Notes: generated by a model not told the origin, from the letters alone. 24,255 nt of DNA from Microcaldota archaeon (GCA_021850375.1 JAJZLZ010000033.1:612-24866), one strand, 5' to 3'. Positions 7,210 through 14,504 are shown, counted from the first letter of the stretch. A program made the numbers and translations.

Positions 7210-7220
7210 TTTTAAATATA
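7210..7220 (+). promoter_or_regulatory. TATA-like promoter of the LRV-repeat gene
   Basis: TTTTAAATATA predicts transcription from about 7241. This favours the TTG at 7253 over the upstream TTG at 7226 as start of the gene. Confidence 0.45.
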
Positions 7221-7252
7221 TTTGCTTGCTACTTTATTATGTAGATGGTTGG

Positions 7253-8032
7253 TTGGAGACGACAACTGTAACCCGTAATGGTAACAGGCACCATAGCACA
7301 TCAGATAGTTCCATACCTTTAGATAATAATGATAAAATAGGAGCAGGATCTAGATTCAGTTTAGTAAATGCCAATAAAAGCATCGGGCCAAATTTGGCCT
7401 TAGTCGACGAAAAAATGCAGCGCAGGGTGGCAAACCGCGATTATGGCGTAAACTCCTTTGACGTAATGTCTTTAATACGCAAAGAGGAAAGGCTGCTGCG
7501 CGACGTACAGATAAAACTGGCAGGAGATTTTGATACGAACACACGCGCAGAACTTGCGGCAAGTAGCAACCTAACAAGCGCTATGGCCCAATTTATGTTG
7601 GCATCGGATAAGCATTACTTTGTAAGGCTATGCCTTGCAGGAAATGGAAATGCAAGTGCTTCAGTCATTAAGGTATTATATGACGATGCCATGCTTGAAA
7701 ATGAATTATATTCAATGGGCGTTCGCTCGTGCACTAACAAGGAGTTTAAAAGCTACGCTGGAATGCGTATTAAAGAGTCCAACGAGATATTGGATGCACT
7801 TTATAAGAATCCCAAATTTTCAGGCAGCGGCAAATCACAGGACAACGACCAATTTGATATGCCAAAAAGGCGCGATATTTTAAAAGAGTTCTTAGAAATG
7901 GTAGACAATACATGCAAGGATAGTGTTGCAAAAACAATATTAATGAGTATGTTTGAATATTACTCTAGTACAATGTTTAGTGGTATTTATGAGCCAGTTC
8001 GGAATACAAGTACACAGAAAGCCGGAGACTAA
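7253..8032 (+). CDS. Helical-repeat (LRV-like) protein, unknown function
   Basis: About 259 residues from TTG 7253; another in-frame TTG lies at 7226, and the first in-frame ATG is codon 55, well inside. No signal or membrane helix. The first ~65 residues are polar and probably disordered. Residues about 75-147 are helical. They contain a leucine-rich-variant/HEAT-like pair of repeats: ELAASSNLTSAMAQFMLAS, then DKHYFVRLCLAGNGNASASV with the VRL-LAGN-N core typical of LRV units. The C-terminal part is helical and charged, with KRRDILKEFLEMV. These folds usually bind proteins; no partner can be named. The last 44 bases overlap the start of S8e in another frame. The lack of an ATG could reflect a true TTG start or a small upstream sequence error. 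Confidence 0.62.
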   Translation: METTTVTRNGNRHHSTSDSSIPLDNNDKIGAGSRFSLVNANKSIGPNLALVDEKMQRRVANRDYGVNSFDVMSLIRKEERLLRDVQIKLAGDFDTNTRAELAASSNLTSAMAQFMLASDKHYFVRLCLAGNGNASASVIKVLYDDAMLENELYSMGVRSCTNKEFKSYAGMRIKESNEILDALYKNPKFSGSGKSQDNDQFDMPKRRDILKEFLEMVDNTCKDSVAKTILMSMFEYYSSTMFSGIYEPVRNTSTQKAGD

Positions 8033-8381
8033 GAGCGCAGGCAATGGCAAGAAGAAGATAAAGTTCAGGGACAAGCGCCGCAGTGAGGTAGGAAACTATT
8101 TTTCGGCAACTAAGCTATCCGAAGCTAACGTGTCTGTAGAAATTAGACGCAGAGGAGGTCTGAGGGCTATACGCATGAAACATGCGGGATTTGCAAATCT
8201 TAAGATGAAGGAAGGCTACAAAAAAGCGAAAATAAGCAGCGTTTTGGAATCCCCAGACAATAGAAACTTTGCAAGGCAAAACATAATAACAAAAGGATCA
8301 ATAATAATGACAGATGCCGGCAAGGCTGTTGTTACAAATAGGCCGGGCAGAGAGGGCACAATAAACGCCCGTTTAGTCTAG
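7989..8381 (+). CDS. rps8e: Small ribosomal subunit protein eS8 (S8e)
   Basis: A 130-residue protein starting at ATG 7989. The MSQFGIQVHRKPETKSAG N-terminus aligns with the family's N-terminal RKPTGG region, so this start is preferred over an upstream one at 7953. RDKRRSEVGNYFSATKL, then IRRRGG and the long KKAKISSVLESPDNRNFAR-type segment and NIITKGSIIMTDAGKAVVTNRPGREGTINARL are all characteristic S8e. It binds rRNA in the small subunit. It overlaps the upstream gene by 44 bases and is followed at once by an unknown gene and a carbamoyltransferase gene, so all may be cotranscribed. Confidence 0.95.
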   Translation: MSQFGIQVHRKPETKSAGNGKKKIKFRDKRRSEVGNYFSATKLSEANVSVEIRRRGGLRAIRMKHAGFANLKMKEGYKKAKISSVLESPDNRNFARQNIITKGSIIMTDAGKAVVTNRPGREGTINARLV

Positions 8382-8382
8382 G

Positions 8383-8826
8383 TTGGTGTCTTTGACCGAA
8401 AGAGTCTACTGCTGCGCGCATGAGGATGTTGATAAATTAAAAAAGCGGCTTGACTACGACCCGTATACAGATACTTCCCTAATACCCAGCGCAAAGGCTA
8501 AGATGACACCGGAAGAGGAGAAGGCGTACGACGAAAAAGTCAAGGCGGCGATGGCAAAACTTGCAGAGGATAAATTCTCAAATCTCATATTCGTAAGGCA
8601 GGAGTACAGCTTAAGAGACGGGCGAAGCGTCGGTCTGAATCCGGATATTTATTATTTATATGTCAGCGCACCGGATGCATTCATATTGGAAATGGAGAAA
8701 TTTTTTGCGGAGAAATTCCCAAATATAAAGCGCGCACCGGCAGATGATGAGTCCAAATTTATAAAGCTCTTAAACGAAGAGAAAGAGAAGGCAAATGAAG
8801 GGTTTGGCTCAATATTTGGTAATTGA
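8383..8826 (+). CDS. Conserved-looking soluble protein, unknown function
   Basis: About 147 residues. There is no ATG at the front; possible starts are TTG 8383, GTG 8386 or TTG 8392. An AGGT at 8380-8383 sits at a normal Shine-Dalgarno distance from TTG 8392, which would give a protein beginning MTERVYCC. The protein is soluble and charged. It shows a helix rich in Lys/Glu (MTPEEEKAYDEKVKAAMAKL), then strands (FSNLIFVRQEY, DIYYLYVSA), another helix (FILEMEKFFAEKFPN) and a Gly-rich end (GFGSIFGN). This is an alpha/beta layout without recognised motifs. It lies one base before the carbamoyltransferase start and two bases after the S8e stop, so it is in the same operon. Confidence 0.75.
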   Translation: MVSLTERVYCCAHEDVDKLKKRLDYDPYTDTSLIPSAKAKMTPEEEKAYDEKVKAAMAKLAEDKFSNLIFVRQEYSLRDGRSVGLNPDIYYLYVSAPDAFILEMEKFFAEKFPNIKRAPADDESKFIKLLNEEKEKANEGFGSIFGN

Positions 8827-8827
8827 T

Positions 8828-9739
8828 ATGAACCTGCTTGGCATAGATGACCTTGACAAGCAAGATATAAAGAGGATATTTAAGATAGCTGATGGACTGA
8901 TAAGCGGCAGAGAAAAGTTAATGTTAAAAGAGCATTCGACAATAGCACTTCTCTTTACCGAACCTTCAACCCGCACCAGAGTATCTTTTGAGGTTGCGAT
9001 TGCACAATTAGGAGGGCATGCGATATATATAGACAACAAAACATCGCAGCTTTCACGCGGGGAATCGCTATCCGACACTTCTAGAATGCTAAGCCAGTAC
9101 TGCGACTTCATTGCTGTTAGGACACTACAACATGACGCATTGGAAGAGTTTGCTGCGAGCGCGAGCGTACCGGTCATAAACGCGCTGACTTCAAAAGAGC
9201 ATCCGACCCAGGCGCTTGCCGATATATATACAATAATCAAAACGAAGGGAGATTTGAAGGGTTTGCGAATAGCACTAGTAGGAGATATATCGCAAAACAC
9301 TTTTAATTCTCTGATGATAGGCGCGAGCAAGATGGGCGCAGAGATTGCGCTGATCGGGCCCGCGGGCTCTAGGCCCGATGAACATTCCTACGGGCTTGCA
9401 TGTACCTATGGGGATGCATATGTCTACAACGACATAGAGGAGGGTTTAACAGAGGCGGATGTCATCTATACAGATACATTTGTTAGCATGGGCGATGAAG
9501 CCGACGCGGCAATTCGCAGAAGAAAATTTGCACCTTATCAGATTAACGCAAAGGCTCTATCTAGTGCAAAGCAGGATGCAATAGTCATGCATCCGTTGCC
9601 GGCGCATAGGGGAGAGGAGATAACAGATGAAATTATAGACGGCAAACACAGTGTTGTATGGGCCCAGGCGCAGAACAAACTCCATCTGGAAAAGGCGATA
9701 ATGCTCTACATATCAGAACAGACCGAATCAAAATATTAA
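8828..9739 (+). CDS. argF: Ornithine carbamoyltransferase-like transcarbamylase with altered ornithine-site residues
   Basis: A 303-residue aspartate/ornithine carbamoyltransferase family enzyme from ATG 8828, one base after the preceding stop. The carbamoyl-phosphate site is intact: FTEPSTRTRVSFE (STRTR 47-51), VRT with Arg98, and HPTQ 125-128. Overall it reads as ornithine-type: SQLSRGESLSDT, VPVINALTSKEHPTQALADIYTI, the ornithine-loop DTFVSMG (216-222) and AHRGEEITDEIIDG. Three family-conserved positions differ: HPCQ is HPTQ, HCLPAHRG is HPLPAHRG (255-262, Pro256 for the active-site Cys) and the C-terminal NRLH is NKLH (Lys284 for Arg). HPLP is the aspartate-enzyme form. It would transfer a carbamoyl group to an amine, but the acceptor is uncertain. 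No arginine or pyrimidine genes are nearby. The symbol is a best family match only. Confidence 0.8.
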   Translation: MNLLGIDDLDKQDIKRIFKIADGLISGREKLMLKEHSTIALLFTEPSTRTRVSFEVAIAQLGGHAIYIDNKTSQLSRGESLSDTSRMLSQYCDFIAVRTLQHDALEEFAASASVPVINALTSKEHPTQALADIYTIIKTKGDLKGLRIALVGDISQNTFNSLMIGASKMGAEIALIGPAGSRPDEHSYGLACTYGDAYVYNDIEEGLTEADVIYTDTFVSMGDEADAAIRRRKFAPYQINAKALSSAKQDAIVMHPLPAHRGEEITDEIIDGKHSVVWAQAQNKLHLEKAIMLYISEQTESKY

Positions 9740-9740
9740 T
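9729..9740 (+). promoter_or_regulatory. TATA-like promoter of the 9764 gene
   Basis: CAAAATATTAAT, overlapping the end of the carbamoyltransferase gene, is centred about 29 bases before ATG 9764, which suggests a leaderless or nearly leaderless transcript. Confidence 0.4.
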
Positions 9741-9763
9741 AATCTTTGCTGAGTTATGATATT

Positions 9764-10414
9764 ATGGATCTTATAGTAAAATCTGCCCTTATTGCTGTGA
9801 TACTTATATTAATTGCAGCAGGAGCTTTCATTTTATTGCAGAAGAGCACCCAGCATCAGCTAACATCAAATGATGCGGTTAGTCTTGTAATAAGTGACTT
9901 GCAGTCCAAAAATCCCAACGCGACTATAACACTAGTCAGCCTTTCCAACTCTACAATACAAAAAAACAGCTGGAATATCGTTGTAAGCGTAGTATATAAC
10001 GCTACGCGCCCATGCCCGACCCTATTAATTGAGGATTTTGACTATCCGGCAACGGGCTTATCTCCATCTACGGAAAACATCTACACTACAAAATGCGAAC
10101 TTTTGAACTACGCATCTGGAGCACCGTCGTATGTTATAAGCTCCCCAGAACTTGCGATTGTGAACTCTTATGACAGCAACTATAGCATAATAAAATCATT
10201 CGTCAATAATTACGGATACAATAACACAAACGTATATGCGCGCTTCTTCCAGAACCTCCAGTCAAACTACACGCATTTGGGGGCTAACTATTCCAATATA
10301 TGGCTTGTGGAATACACCTCTAATATGGCAAACCATTCTGCATACGTATTGATGAGCCAATCCGGTAAAGTGCTTGGCACATACAACGCATCGCCATCAT
10401 CTAGGCTACAGTAG
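9764..10414 (+). CDS. Membrane-anchored extracellular protein, hypothetical
   Basis: A 216-residue protein from ATG 9764; a TTG at 9746 would add six residues. Residues about 7-26 (SALIAVILILIAAGAFILL) are one hydrophobic helix near the N-terminus. The remainder is predicted outside the cell and rich in N-x-S/T sequons. Residues about 30-80 (SNDAVSLVISDLQSKNPNATI...WNIVVSVVYNAT) resemble a PepSY-like or cystatin-like alpha-beta segment, a weak guess. Cysteines in the TRPCPTLL and TKCELL segments may pair. Function unknown. Confidence 0.72.
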   Translation: MDLIVKSALIAVILILIAAGAFILLQKSTQHQLTSNDAVSLVISDLQSKNPNATITLVSLSNSTIQKNSWNIVVSVVYNATRPCPTLLIEDFDYPATGLSPSTENIYTTKCELLNYASGAPSYVISSPELAIVNSYDSNYSIIKSFVNNYGYNNTNVYARFFQNLQSNYTHLGANYSNIWLVEYTSNMANHSAYVLMSQSGKVLGTYNASPSSRLQ

Positions 10415-10460
10415 TAGATATGATAATTCTAATTGCAATTTTGGCGATTACGGCACGTTG

Positions 10461-10525
10461 TTTTTTTGATTTAAATTCTAATTTTCGGGCATTTATTTAG
10501 TATTTACTTTAGTATATATTTTTTT
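10461..10525 (+). terminator. T-tracts downstream of the 9764 gene
   Basis: Two runs of seven T (10461-10467 and 10519-10525) lie in the 213-base AT-rich gap before ftsZ1. Archaeal transcription ends at such U-rich stretches without needing a hairpin. A 10-bp palindrome AATTGCAATT (10431-10440) precedes them. Nothing else is recognisable in this gap apart from the ftsZ1 promoter. Confidence 0.45.
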
Positions 10526-10587
10526 ATTTATGTATATGCAGCATGTATGTCGTCAGTGTATGCCTGTATTAACGACTATGCAAAAGG

Positions 10588-10596
10588 TTTTTAAAG
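10588..10596 (+). promoter_or_regulatory. TATA-like promoter of ftsZ1
   Basis: TTTTTAAAG is centred about 35 bases before ATG 10628, predicting a start near 10619 and a leader of about nine bases. Confidence 0.5.
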
Positions 10597-10627
10597 CTTA
10601 GCAGTTTAACAGTGTTAGGCGATCTAG

Positions 10628-11686
10628 ATGAACGACATGGTAAGTGATGTCTTCGGACAGGGAAATCAAAGGGAATCTGAGGAGCAGTTCAGCTCCACAC
10701 AAATAAAGATAGTGACTGCAGGTTTTGGAGGCGCGGGATGCAACATAGTAAACAGACTTGTGAATGTAGGCGTAAAGGGCACCGAGTTCGTAGCTGTTAA
10801 CACTGATGCTCAGCATTTCAAGATAATCGACGACCGAATAAAGAAGATATTAATCGGCAGAAGCATAACAAAGGGTTTAGGTGCGGGAGGAGATCCAACA
10901 ATTGGCGCTAAGGCGGCAGAGGTTGACAGGAATCTTCTAGAGCAGGCATTCTCAGGAGCACACCTAGTATTCCTATGCGGAGGAATGGGAGGCGGAACAG
11001 GATCGGGATCAATTGTCGTAGCTGCGCAGATAGCAAAGGAGCAGGGCGCAATTGTAGTTGCAATGGTAACATATCCATTCGACCTTGAGCGCGTAAGAAA
11101 GGTAAAGGCAGAGGAATCGATACAAAAGCTCAGAAAGCACGCGGACAGTGTCATAATACTAGACAACAACAGGCTGGTAAAGCTAGTTCCAAACCTGCCA
11201 ATGAACGATGCGTTTGCACTTGCAGATGCGGTTCTTGCAAAGGCGATTGGAGGGCTTGTATGGACAATAACGCAGCCTAGCCTGATAAACATAGATTTCG
11301 CAGACGTCAGGAGCATAATGGGTGGCGGAGATGTCGGATTCATTGCAGTCGGAAGCGGCAAGGGCACAAACAAGGTTGATGCAGCTGCAGAGGCCGTGCT
11401 GAAGAACAAGCTCTTGGATGTTGACTTCGAAGGAGCATCAGGCGCACTGATACACATATCCGGCGGCGCTTCAATGACAATAGGTGATGCAATAAGGGCG
11501 GGAGAGATAATCTCCGAAAAGATGTCGCCGACATGCAGCCTAAAATGGGGAGCACGGCTTGTACCTGGTTTTGAGGACCAGATAGAGATAGTCGCAATAG
11601 TTACTGGCGTTAAGGGCGCAAGCATTGCGAGCAGGCTCGAAGAGAGGAAGCAGACATCATATGACGGTCTTGAGATGGTAGGTTAA
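10628..11686 (+). CDS. ftsZ1: Cell division GTPase FtsZ, first paralogue
   Basis: A 352-residue tubulin-family GTPase that assembles into the midcell division ring. After a short polar N-terminus come the nucleotide-binding loop FGGAGCNIVNRL (33-44), AVNTDAQ (56-62), the tubulin/FtsZ signature GGMGGGTGSG (118-127), and the T7 synergy loop NIDFADV (221-227) with the catalytic-type Asp226 contacting the next subunit's GTP. All motifs are intact, so it should be an active GTPase. The C-terminus is short (EERKQTSYDGLEMVG) and lacks a recognised bacterial-type FtsZ tail. ATG 10637 (codon 4) is an alternative start. It lies directly upstream of a second ftsZ, separated by a hairpin terminator. ftsZ1 versus ftsZ2 naming is by order, not phylogeny. 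Confidence 0.95.
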   Translation: MNDMVSDVFGQGNQRESEEQFSSTQIKIVTAGFGGAGCNIVNRLVNVGVKGTEFVAVNTDAQHFKIIDDRIKKILIGRSITKGLGAGGDPTIGAKAAEVDRNLLEQAFSGAHLVFLCGGMGGGTGSGSIVVAAQIAKEQGAIVVAMVTYPFDLERVRKVKAEESIQKLRKHADSVIILDNNRLVKLVPNLPMNDAFALADAVLAKAIGGLVWTITQPSLINIDFADVRSIMGGGDVGFIAVGSGKGTNKVDAAAEAVLKNKLLDVDFEGASGALIHISGGASMTIGDAIRAGEIISEKMSPTCSLKWGARLVPGFEDQIEIVAIVTGVKGASIASRLEERKQTSYDGLEMVG

Positions 11687-11714
11687 TCCTACCTCTTTCT
11701 TTTTATTCTTTTCC
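11674..11714 (+). terminator. Intrinsic terminator-like hairpin at the end of ftsZ1
   Basis: GGTAGG-TTAAT-CCTACC (11677-11693) is a perfect six-bp stem whose loop contains the ftsZ1 stop codon. Two further pairs form below a one-base bulge, and a U-rich tract (11694-11714) follows directly. Confidence 0.55.
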
Positions 11715-11738
11715 TTTCATATTATAGCAGGTGTTTTT

Positions 11739-12773
11739 ATGCCGGAGAACTGGGACGAATTTGTACCTAAGATAGCGATTGTTGGAGCAGGGGGCGCAGG
11801 AAGCAACCTTGTAAGCAGGATATATTCCACCGGGATAAAAAGCGCGACTACGATCGCGGTTAACACCGATGTTAATCACTTAAGCATAGTTAAGGCTCAC
11901 AAAAAGCTCTTAATCGGCAGAAGCATAACAAAGGGCATGGGAGCTGGAGGATACCCGGAGATCGGCGCAAAGGCGGCAGATGCTAGCAAAGATGATATAC
12001 GCGCAGCGATATCCGGATATAATATGGTATTTATAAGCGCAGGTATGGGAGGAGGAACAGGAGGAGGCTCGGCAAAGATCATTGCAGATATTGCAAAAGA
12101 GGAGGGAGCCCTTACGGTCGCATTCGTAACATATCCATTCAGCCTTGAGAGGAGCAGGAAGAACAAGGCGGATTGGGGGATTGCAGAATTGACAAAGAGC
12201 GCAGATACTACAATAGTCATAGAAAACGATAAGATTTTAAAATACGCACCGAATTTGCCAATGGATAAGGCATTTGAGCTAATAGACAGCATAGCGTGCA
12301 ATGCAGTAAAGGGCATATCTGACACAATAATGATGCCAAGCCTCATAAATCTAGATTTCGCAGACGTAAGAGCAGTTTTAGGCAATGGAGGAACGGCCGT
12401 TATAAATGTAGGCAACGGATCTGGTCCTGATAAGGTTGAGAAGGCGATAAAATCAACAATAGCACACCCTCTGCTTGATGTCAACATAGAAGGAGCACGC
12501 CATGCGCTGGTCCACGTGAGCGGCGGAGGCGGGCTTACAATAGAGGAGGCCACAAGGATAGGAAAAGGAGTAACAGAGGGCATGGCGGATGATGCCAATG
12601 TCATATTTGGATCAAGGCTCGATGACAATATGAGGGATCAGATACAGGTAATGTCCATAATAGCGGGAGTTAAGCCAAAGATCATGAATGCCTCTTTGCG
12701 AAAGGAGGAGATTCAAATAGCAGCCCCTAGCTCCATTGCAGACTCGGACATTATATCAGACCTTCTATCTTAA
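11739..12773 (+). CDS. ftsZ2: Cell division GTPase FtsZ, second paralogue
   Basis: A 344-residue FtsZ. Motifs are intact: VGAGGAGSNLVSR (15-27), AVNTDVN (40-46), AGMGGGTGGG (101-110) and T7 loop NLDFADV (204-210). Compared with FtsZ1 it lacks the N-terminal extension and has a longer C-terminus ending SSIADSDIISDLLS, an acidic/hydrophobic peptide that might bind a partner such as SepF (inference). A GGTG Shine-Dalgarno at 11730-11733, five bases before ATG 11739, supports the start. The gene begins 52 bases after ftsZ1, beyond a terminator-like hairpin, so its level may be set by read-through or by a weak local TTTTTATTC promoter element. Some blocks are identical to ftsZ1 at the DNA level. 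Confidence 0.95.
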   Translation: MPENWDEFVPKIAIVGAGGAGSNLVSRIYSTGIKSATTIAVNTDVNHLSIVKAHKKLLIGRSITKGMGAGGYPEIGAKAADASKDDIRAAISGYNMVFISAGMGGGTGGGSAKIIADIAKEEGALTVAFVTYPFSLERSRKNKADWGIAELTKSADTTIVIENDKILKYAPNLPMDKAFELIDSIACNAVKGISDTIMMPSLINLDFADVRAVLGNGGTAVINVGNGSGPDKVEKAIKSTIAHPLLDVNIEGARHALVHVSGGGGLTIEEATRIGKGVTEGMADDANVIFGSRLDDNMRDQIQVMSIIAGVKPKIMNASLRKEEIQIAAPSSIADSDIISDLLS

Positions 12774-12823
12774 TAAAATATAAACAGCATCGCGGCACAA
12801 TTGCACAAACAGCGTGGATAAGG

Positions 12824-12870
12824 CTTATATAATTAGAGGTTAAATAGACTGTGTATTCTGTTTTATAAAT
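12824..12870 (+). promoter_or_regulatory. Candidate promoters of the eIF5A operon
   Basis: Two TATA-like elements precede eIF5A: CTTATATAA at 12824-12832 (leader of about 33 bases) and TTTTATAAAT at 12861-12870 (centred only about 21 bases before the ATG). The first has the better spacing for a leadered transcript. Confidence 0.45.
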
Positions 12871-12886
12871 ACGATAGGTAGTTACA

Positions 12887-13288
12887 ATGGTAGAGGAGGA
12901 AATTCAATTTGCTTCAATGAAAGATGTGAAAGTTGGACGGTTTGTGCTAATAGAAGGCGTTGCATGCAAAGTCGTGGCAATAGACGTCTCAGCGCCGGGC
13001 AAACACGGTTCGGCCAAGATGCGCGTCACAGGCATTGGCATATTTGACGGCCAAAAGAAGACACTTCTAAAGCCCGGCGATGCGGATGTCGAGGTACCTG
13101 TAATAAAGAAGAAAAAGGCTCAGGTCGTATCTGTTAGCGGAAATAGCGCCCAGATAATGGACTCTGAAACATTCGAAGTATATGAAATACCGATAGCCGA
13201 AGAGTTTGCAGGCAAGCTCTCTGCGGGCATCGAAGTTGAGATTATGGAGGCGATGGGTAGGCGCGCTCTATCGAAGATTGGTGGCTGA
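12887..13288 (+). CDS. eif5a: Translation factor aIF5A
   Basis: A 133-residue protein matching archaeal IF5A, which relieves ribosome stalling and promotes termination. The KOW/SH3-like N-domain contains the hypusination loop SAPGKHGSAK (35-44), with Lys39 the residue to be converted to deoxyhypusine/hypusine. The C-terminal OB domain runs from about residue 72 (IKKKKAQVVSVSGNSAQIMD) to the end. Length is normal. It is the first gene of a tight operon with S24e, S27ae, a CPBP protease and TrmJ. Deoxyhypusine synthase is not in this window. Confidence 0.96.
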   Translation: MVEEEIQFASMKDVKVGRFVLIEGVACKVVAIDVSAPGKHGSAKMRVTGIGIFDGQKKTLLKPGDADVEVPVIKKKKAQVVSVSGNSAQIMDSETFEVYEIPIAEEFAGKLSAGIEVEIMEAMGRRALSKIGG

Positions 13289-13289
13289 T

Positions 13290-13607
13290 ATGGAAGTTAA
13301 AATAACACAAACTAATGAAAACGCACTGCTTCACAGAAAGGAGGTGCATTTTATAGTATTAGGGGAAGCGGCGTTGAAACGCGATGAGCTGAAGGTCGAA
13401 TTATGCAAGAGCATAAATTTAAACCCTGAGGCGACCATAATAGTTAGCATAAAGCAGCACTTTGGATCAAGAAAGTGCACCGGAGTTGCGCACGTGTATG
13501 AAAGCAAGGATATGCTTTTAAACAACGAGAACAGATATCTGCTTGAGAGGCATAAGATAGTTGAAAAGGTTGTGAAGGAGACTAAGGCTGCAAAAGGCAA
13601 GAAGTGA
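13290..13607 (+). CDS. rps24e: Small ribosomal subunit protein eS24 (S24e)
   Basis: A 105-residue protein. It begins MEVKITQTNENALLHRKEV, the S24e signature opening, and continues with the conserved NPEATIIVSIKQHFGSRKCTGVAHVYES segment. It is a small-subunit protein. ATG 13290, one base after the eIF5A stop, is chosen over the longer open frame from 13206 because the family begins exactly here. S24e-S27ae adjacency is the usual archaeal arrangement. Confidence 0.96.
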   Translation: MEVKITQTNENALLHRKEVHFIVLGEAALKRDELKVELCKSINLNPEATIIVSIKQHFGSRKCTGVAHVYESKDMLLNNENRYLLERHKIVEKVVKETKAAKGKK

Positions 13608-13611
13608 TTAT

Positions 13612-13782
13612 ATGGCAGATAAAAAAGAGGCAAAAAAGGTTTTCAAACCCTATGTTGAAGGCAAATTGTGTCCAAGATGCCATGCTAAAATGGCAAACCA
13701 CAAAGACAGGCTTAGCTGCGGTAAATGCAGTTATACCGAATTCAAACACAATGAGAAGGAGAACAAGGAAACTACAACATGA
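13612..13782 (+). CDS. rps27ae: Small ribosomal subunit protein eS27A (S27ae), zinc ribbon
   Basis: A 56-residue protein with a basic start and a zinc ribbon: CPRC (19/22) and CGKC (37/40), with VFKPYVEGKLCPRCHAKMANHKDRLSCGKC-type spacing as in S27ae. The archaeal protein lacks the ubiquitin fusion found in eukaryotes. It lies four bases after S24e, and its last four bases (ATGA) overlap the start of the CPBP protease gene. Confidence 0.95.
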   Translation: MADKKEAKKVFKPYVEGKLCPRCHAKMANHKDRLSCGKCSYTEFKHNEKENKETTT

Positions 13783-14489
13783 TTATGATGCCAAATAACA
13801 TTGCATCATCCAAAAAAAAGAATGCAAACGACCATCCGAACTTGTATAAATCATCAATCTACTTATTTACATCATTTCTTTTGGCAATGTTTATACTCTA
13901 TATAATGCTAACCGCTGCAGGTGCGGTAAATATAAATAATGCAAACATAGCGCTAACGCTATTATTTGAGCTGCTTTTGCCCTTCTCAGTCTTCTCCTAC
14001 ATGTCCAGCAAGGGCATGTCCATTAGAAGCATCATTGAGAATTTGGGCCTATCAAAGAGTAATTTCTCTTCAAAGGCGTTACTCATCGGGCTTGGGATAT
14101 TTGCACTATACATTGTCATTATAATCGCAATAGGGGCATATGCAAGCGCGTCTAAAATTCAAATAAACTCTAATGTTGAAACCGTCATAGGTTCAATGCC
14201 CCTGTTCATGGTGGTCTTCGCTGCCATTATCGCACCGTTCTGCGAGGAGATAATGTTTAGGGGTTTTTTGGTACCTAGAATCGGCATAGTAATAAGCGCG
14301 CTCATATTTGCGGTGCTGCATGGGGGATATATGTCGTATATAGAGCTCTTTATGGCACTGTGGTTTGGACTTATAGCGGGATACGCCTTCAAAAAGCAGC
14401 GCTCGCTATACGCCACAATTTTGCCACACATACTTGTAAACTCCACTACCGCCCTCCTATTGATACACAGCGGCATAGTACCGCTTTGA
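13779..14489 (+). CDS. CPBP-family intramembrane metalloprotease
   Basis: A 236-residue polytopic membrane protein, with about seven hydrophobic segments from residue 27 on. It carries the CPBP/Rce1-like catalytic motifs: EEIMFRG (Glu156, Glu157, Arg161), His181 in AVLHGGYMS, and HILVN (His217, Asn221). These coordinate a metal or the catalytic water within the membrane. Family members cleave prenylated CAAX proteins in eukaryotes and process or immunise against peptides in bacteria; the archaeal substrate is unknown. The ATG overlaps the S27ae stop in an ATGA, so translation is probably coupled. Further ATGs follow at codons 3 and 4. Confidence 0.88.
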   Translation: MIMMPNNIASSKKKNANDHPNLYKSSIYLFTSFLLAMFILYIMLTAAGAVNINNANIALTLLFELLLPFSVFSYMSSKGMSIRSIIENLGLSKSNFSSKALLIGLGIFALYIVIIIAIGAYASASKIQINSNVETVIGSMPLFMVVFAAIIAPFCEEIMFRGFLVPRIGIVISALIFAVLHGGYMSYIELFMALWFGLIAGYAFKKQRSLYATILPHILVNSTTALLLIHSGIVPL

Positions 14490-14504
14490 TATAAGGCGCG
14501 AGTT

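Noticed and set aside
8809..9330. Minus-strand ORF of 173 codons opposite the carbamoyltransferase gene
   Set aside because: Antisense shadow of a clearly conserved enzyme; no recognisable protein features.
10810..11625. Long minus-strand ORF opposite ftsZ1
   Set aside because: It mirrors the ftsZ1 coding frame. Its translation is Ser/Ala/Pro-rich with no motif, while the plus strand encodes intact FtsZ.
11897..12628. Long minus-strand ORF opposite ftsZ2
   Set aside because: Same reason: a shadow of the FtsZ frame created by codon bias.
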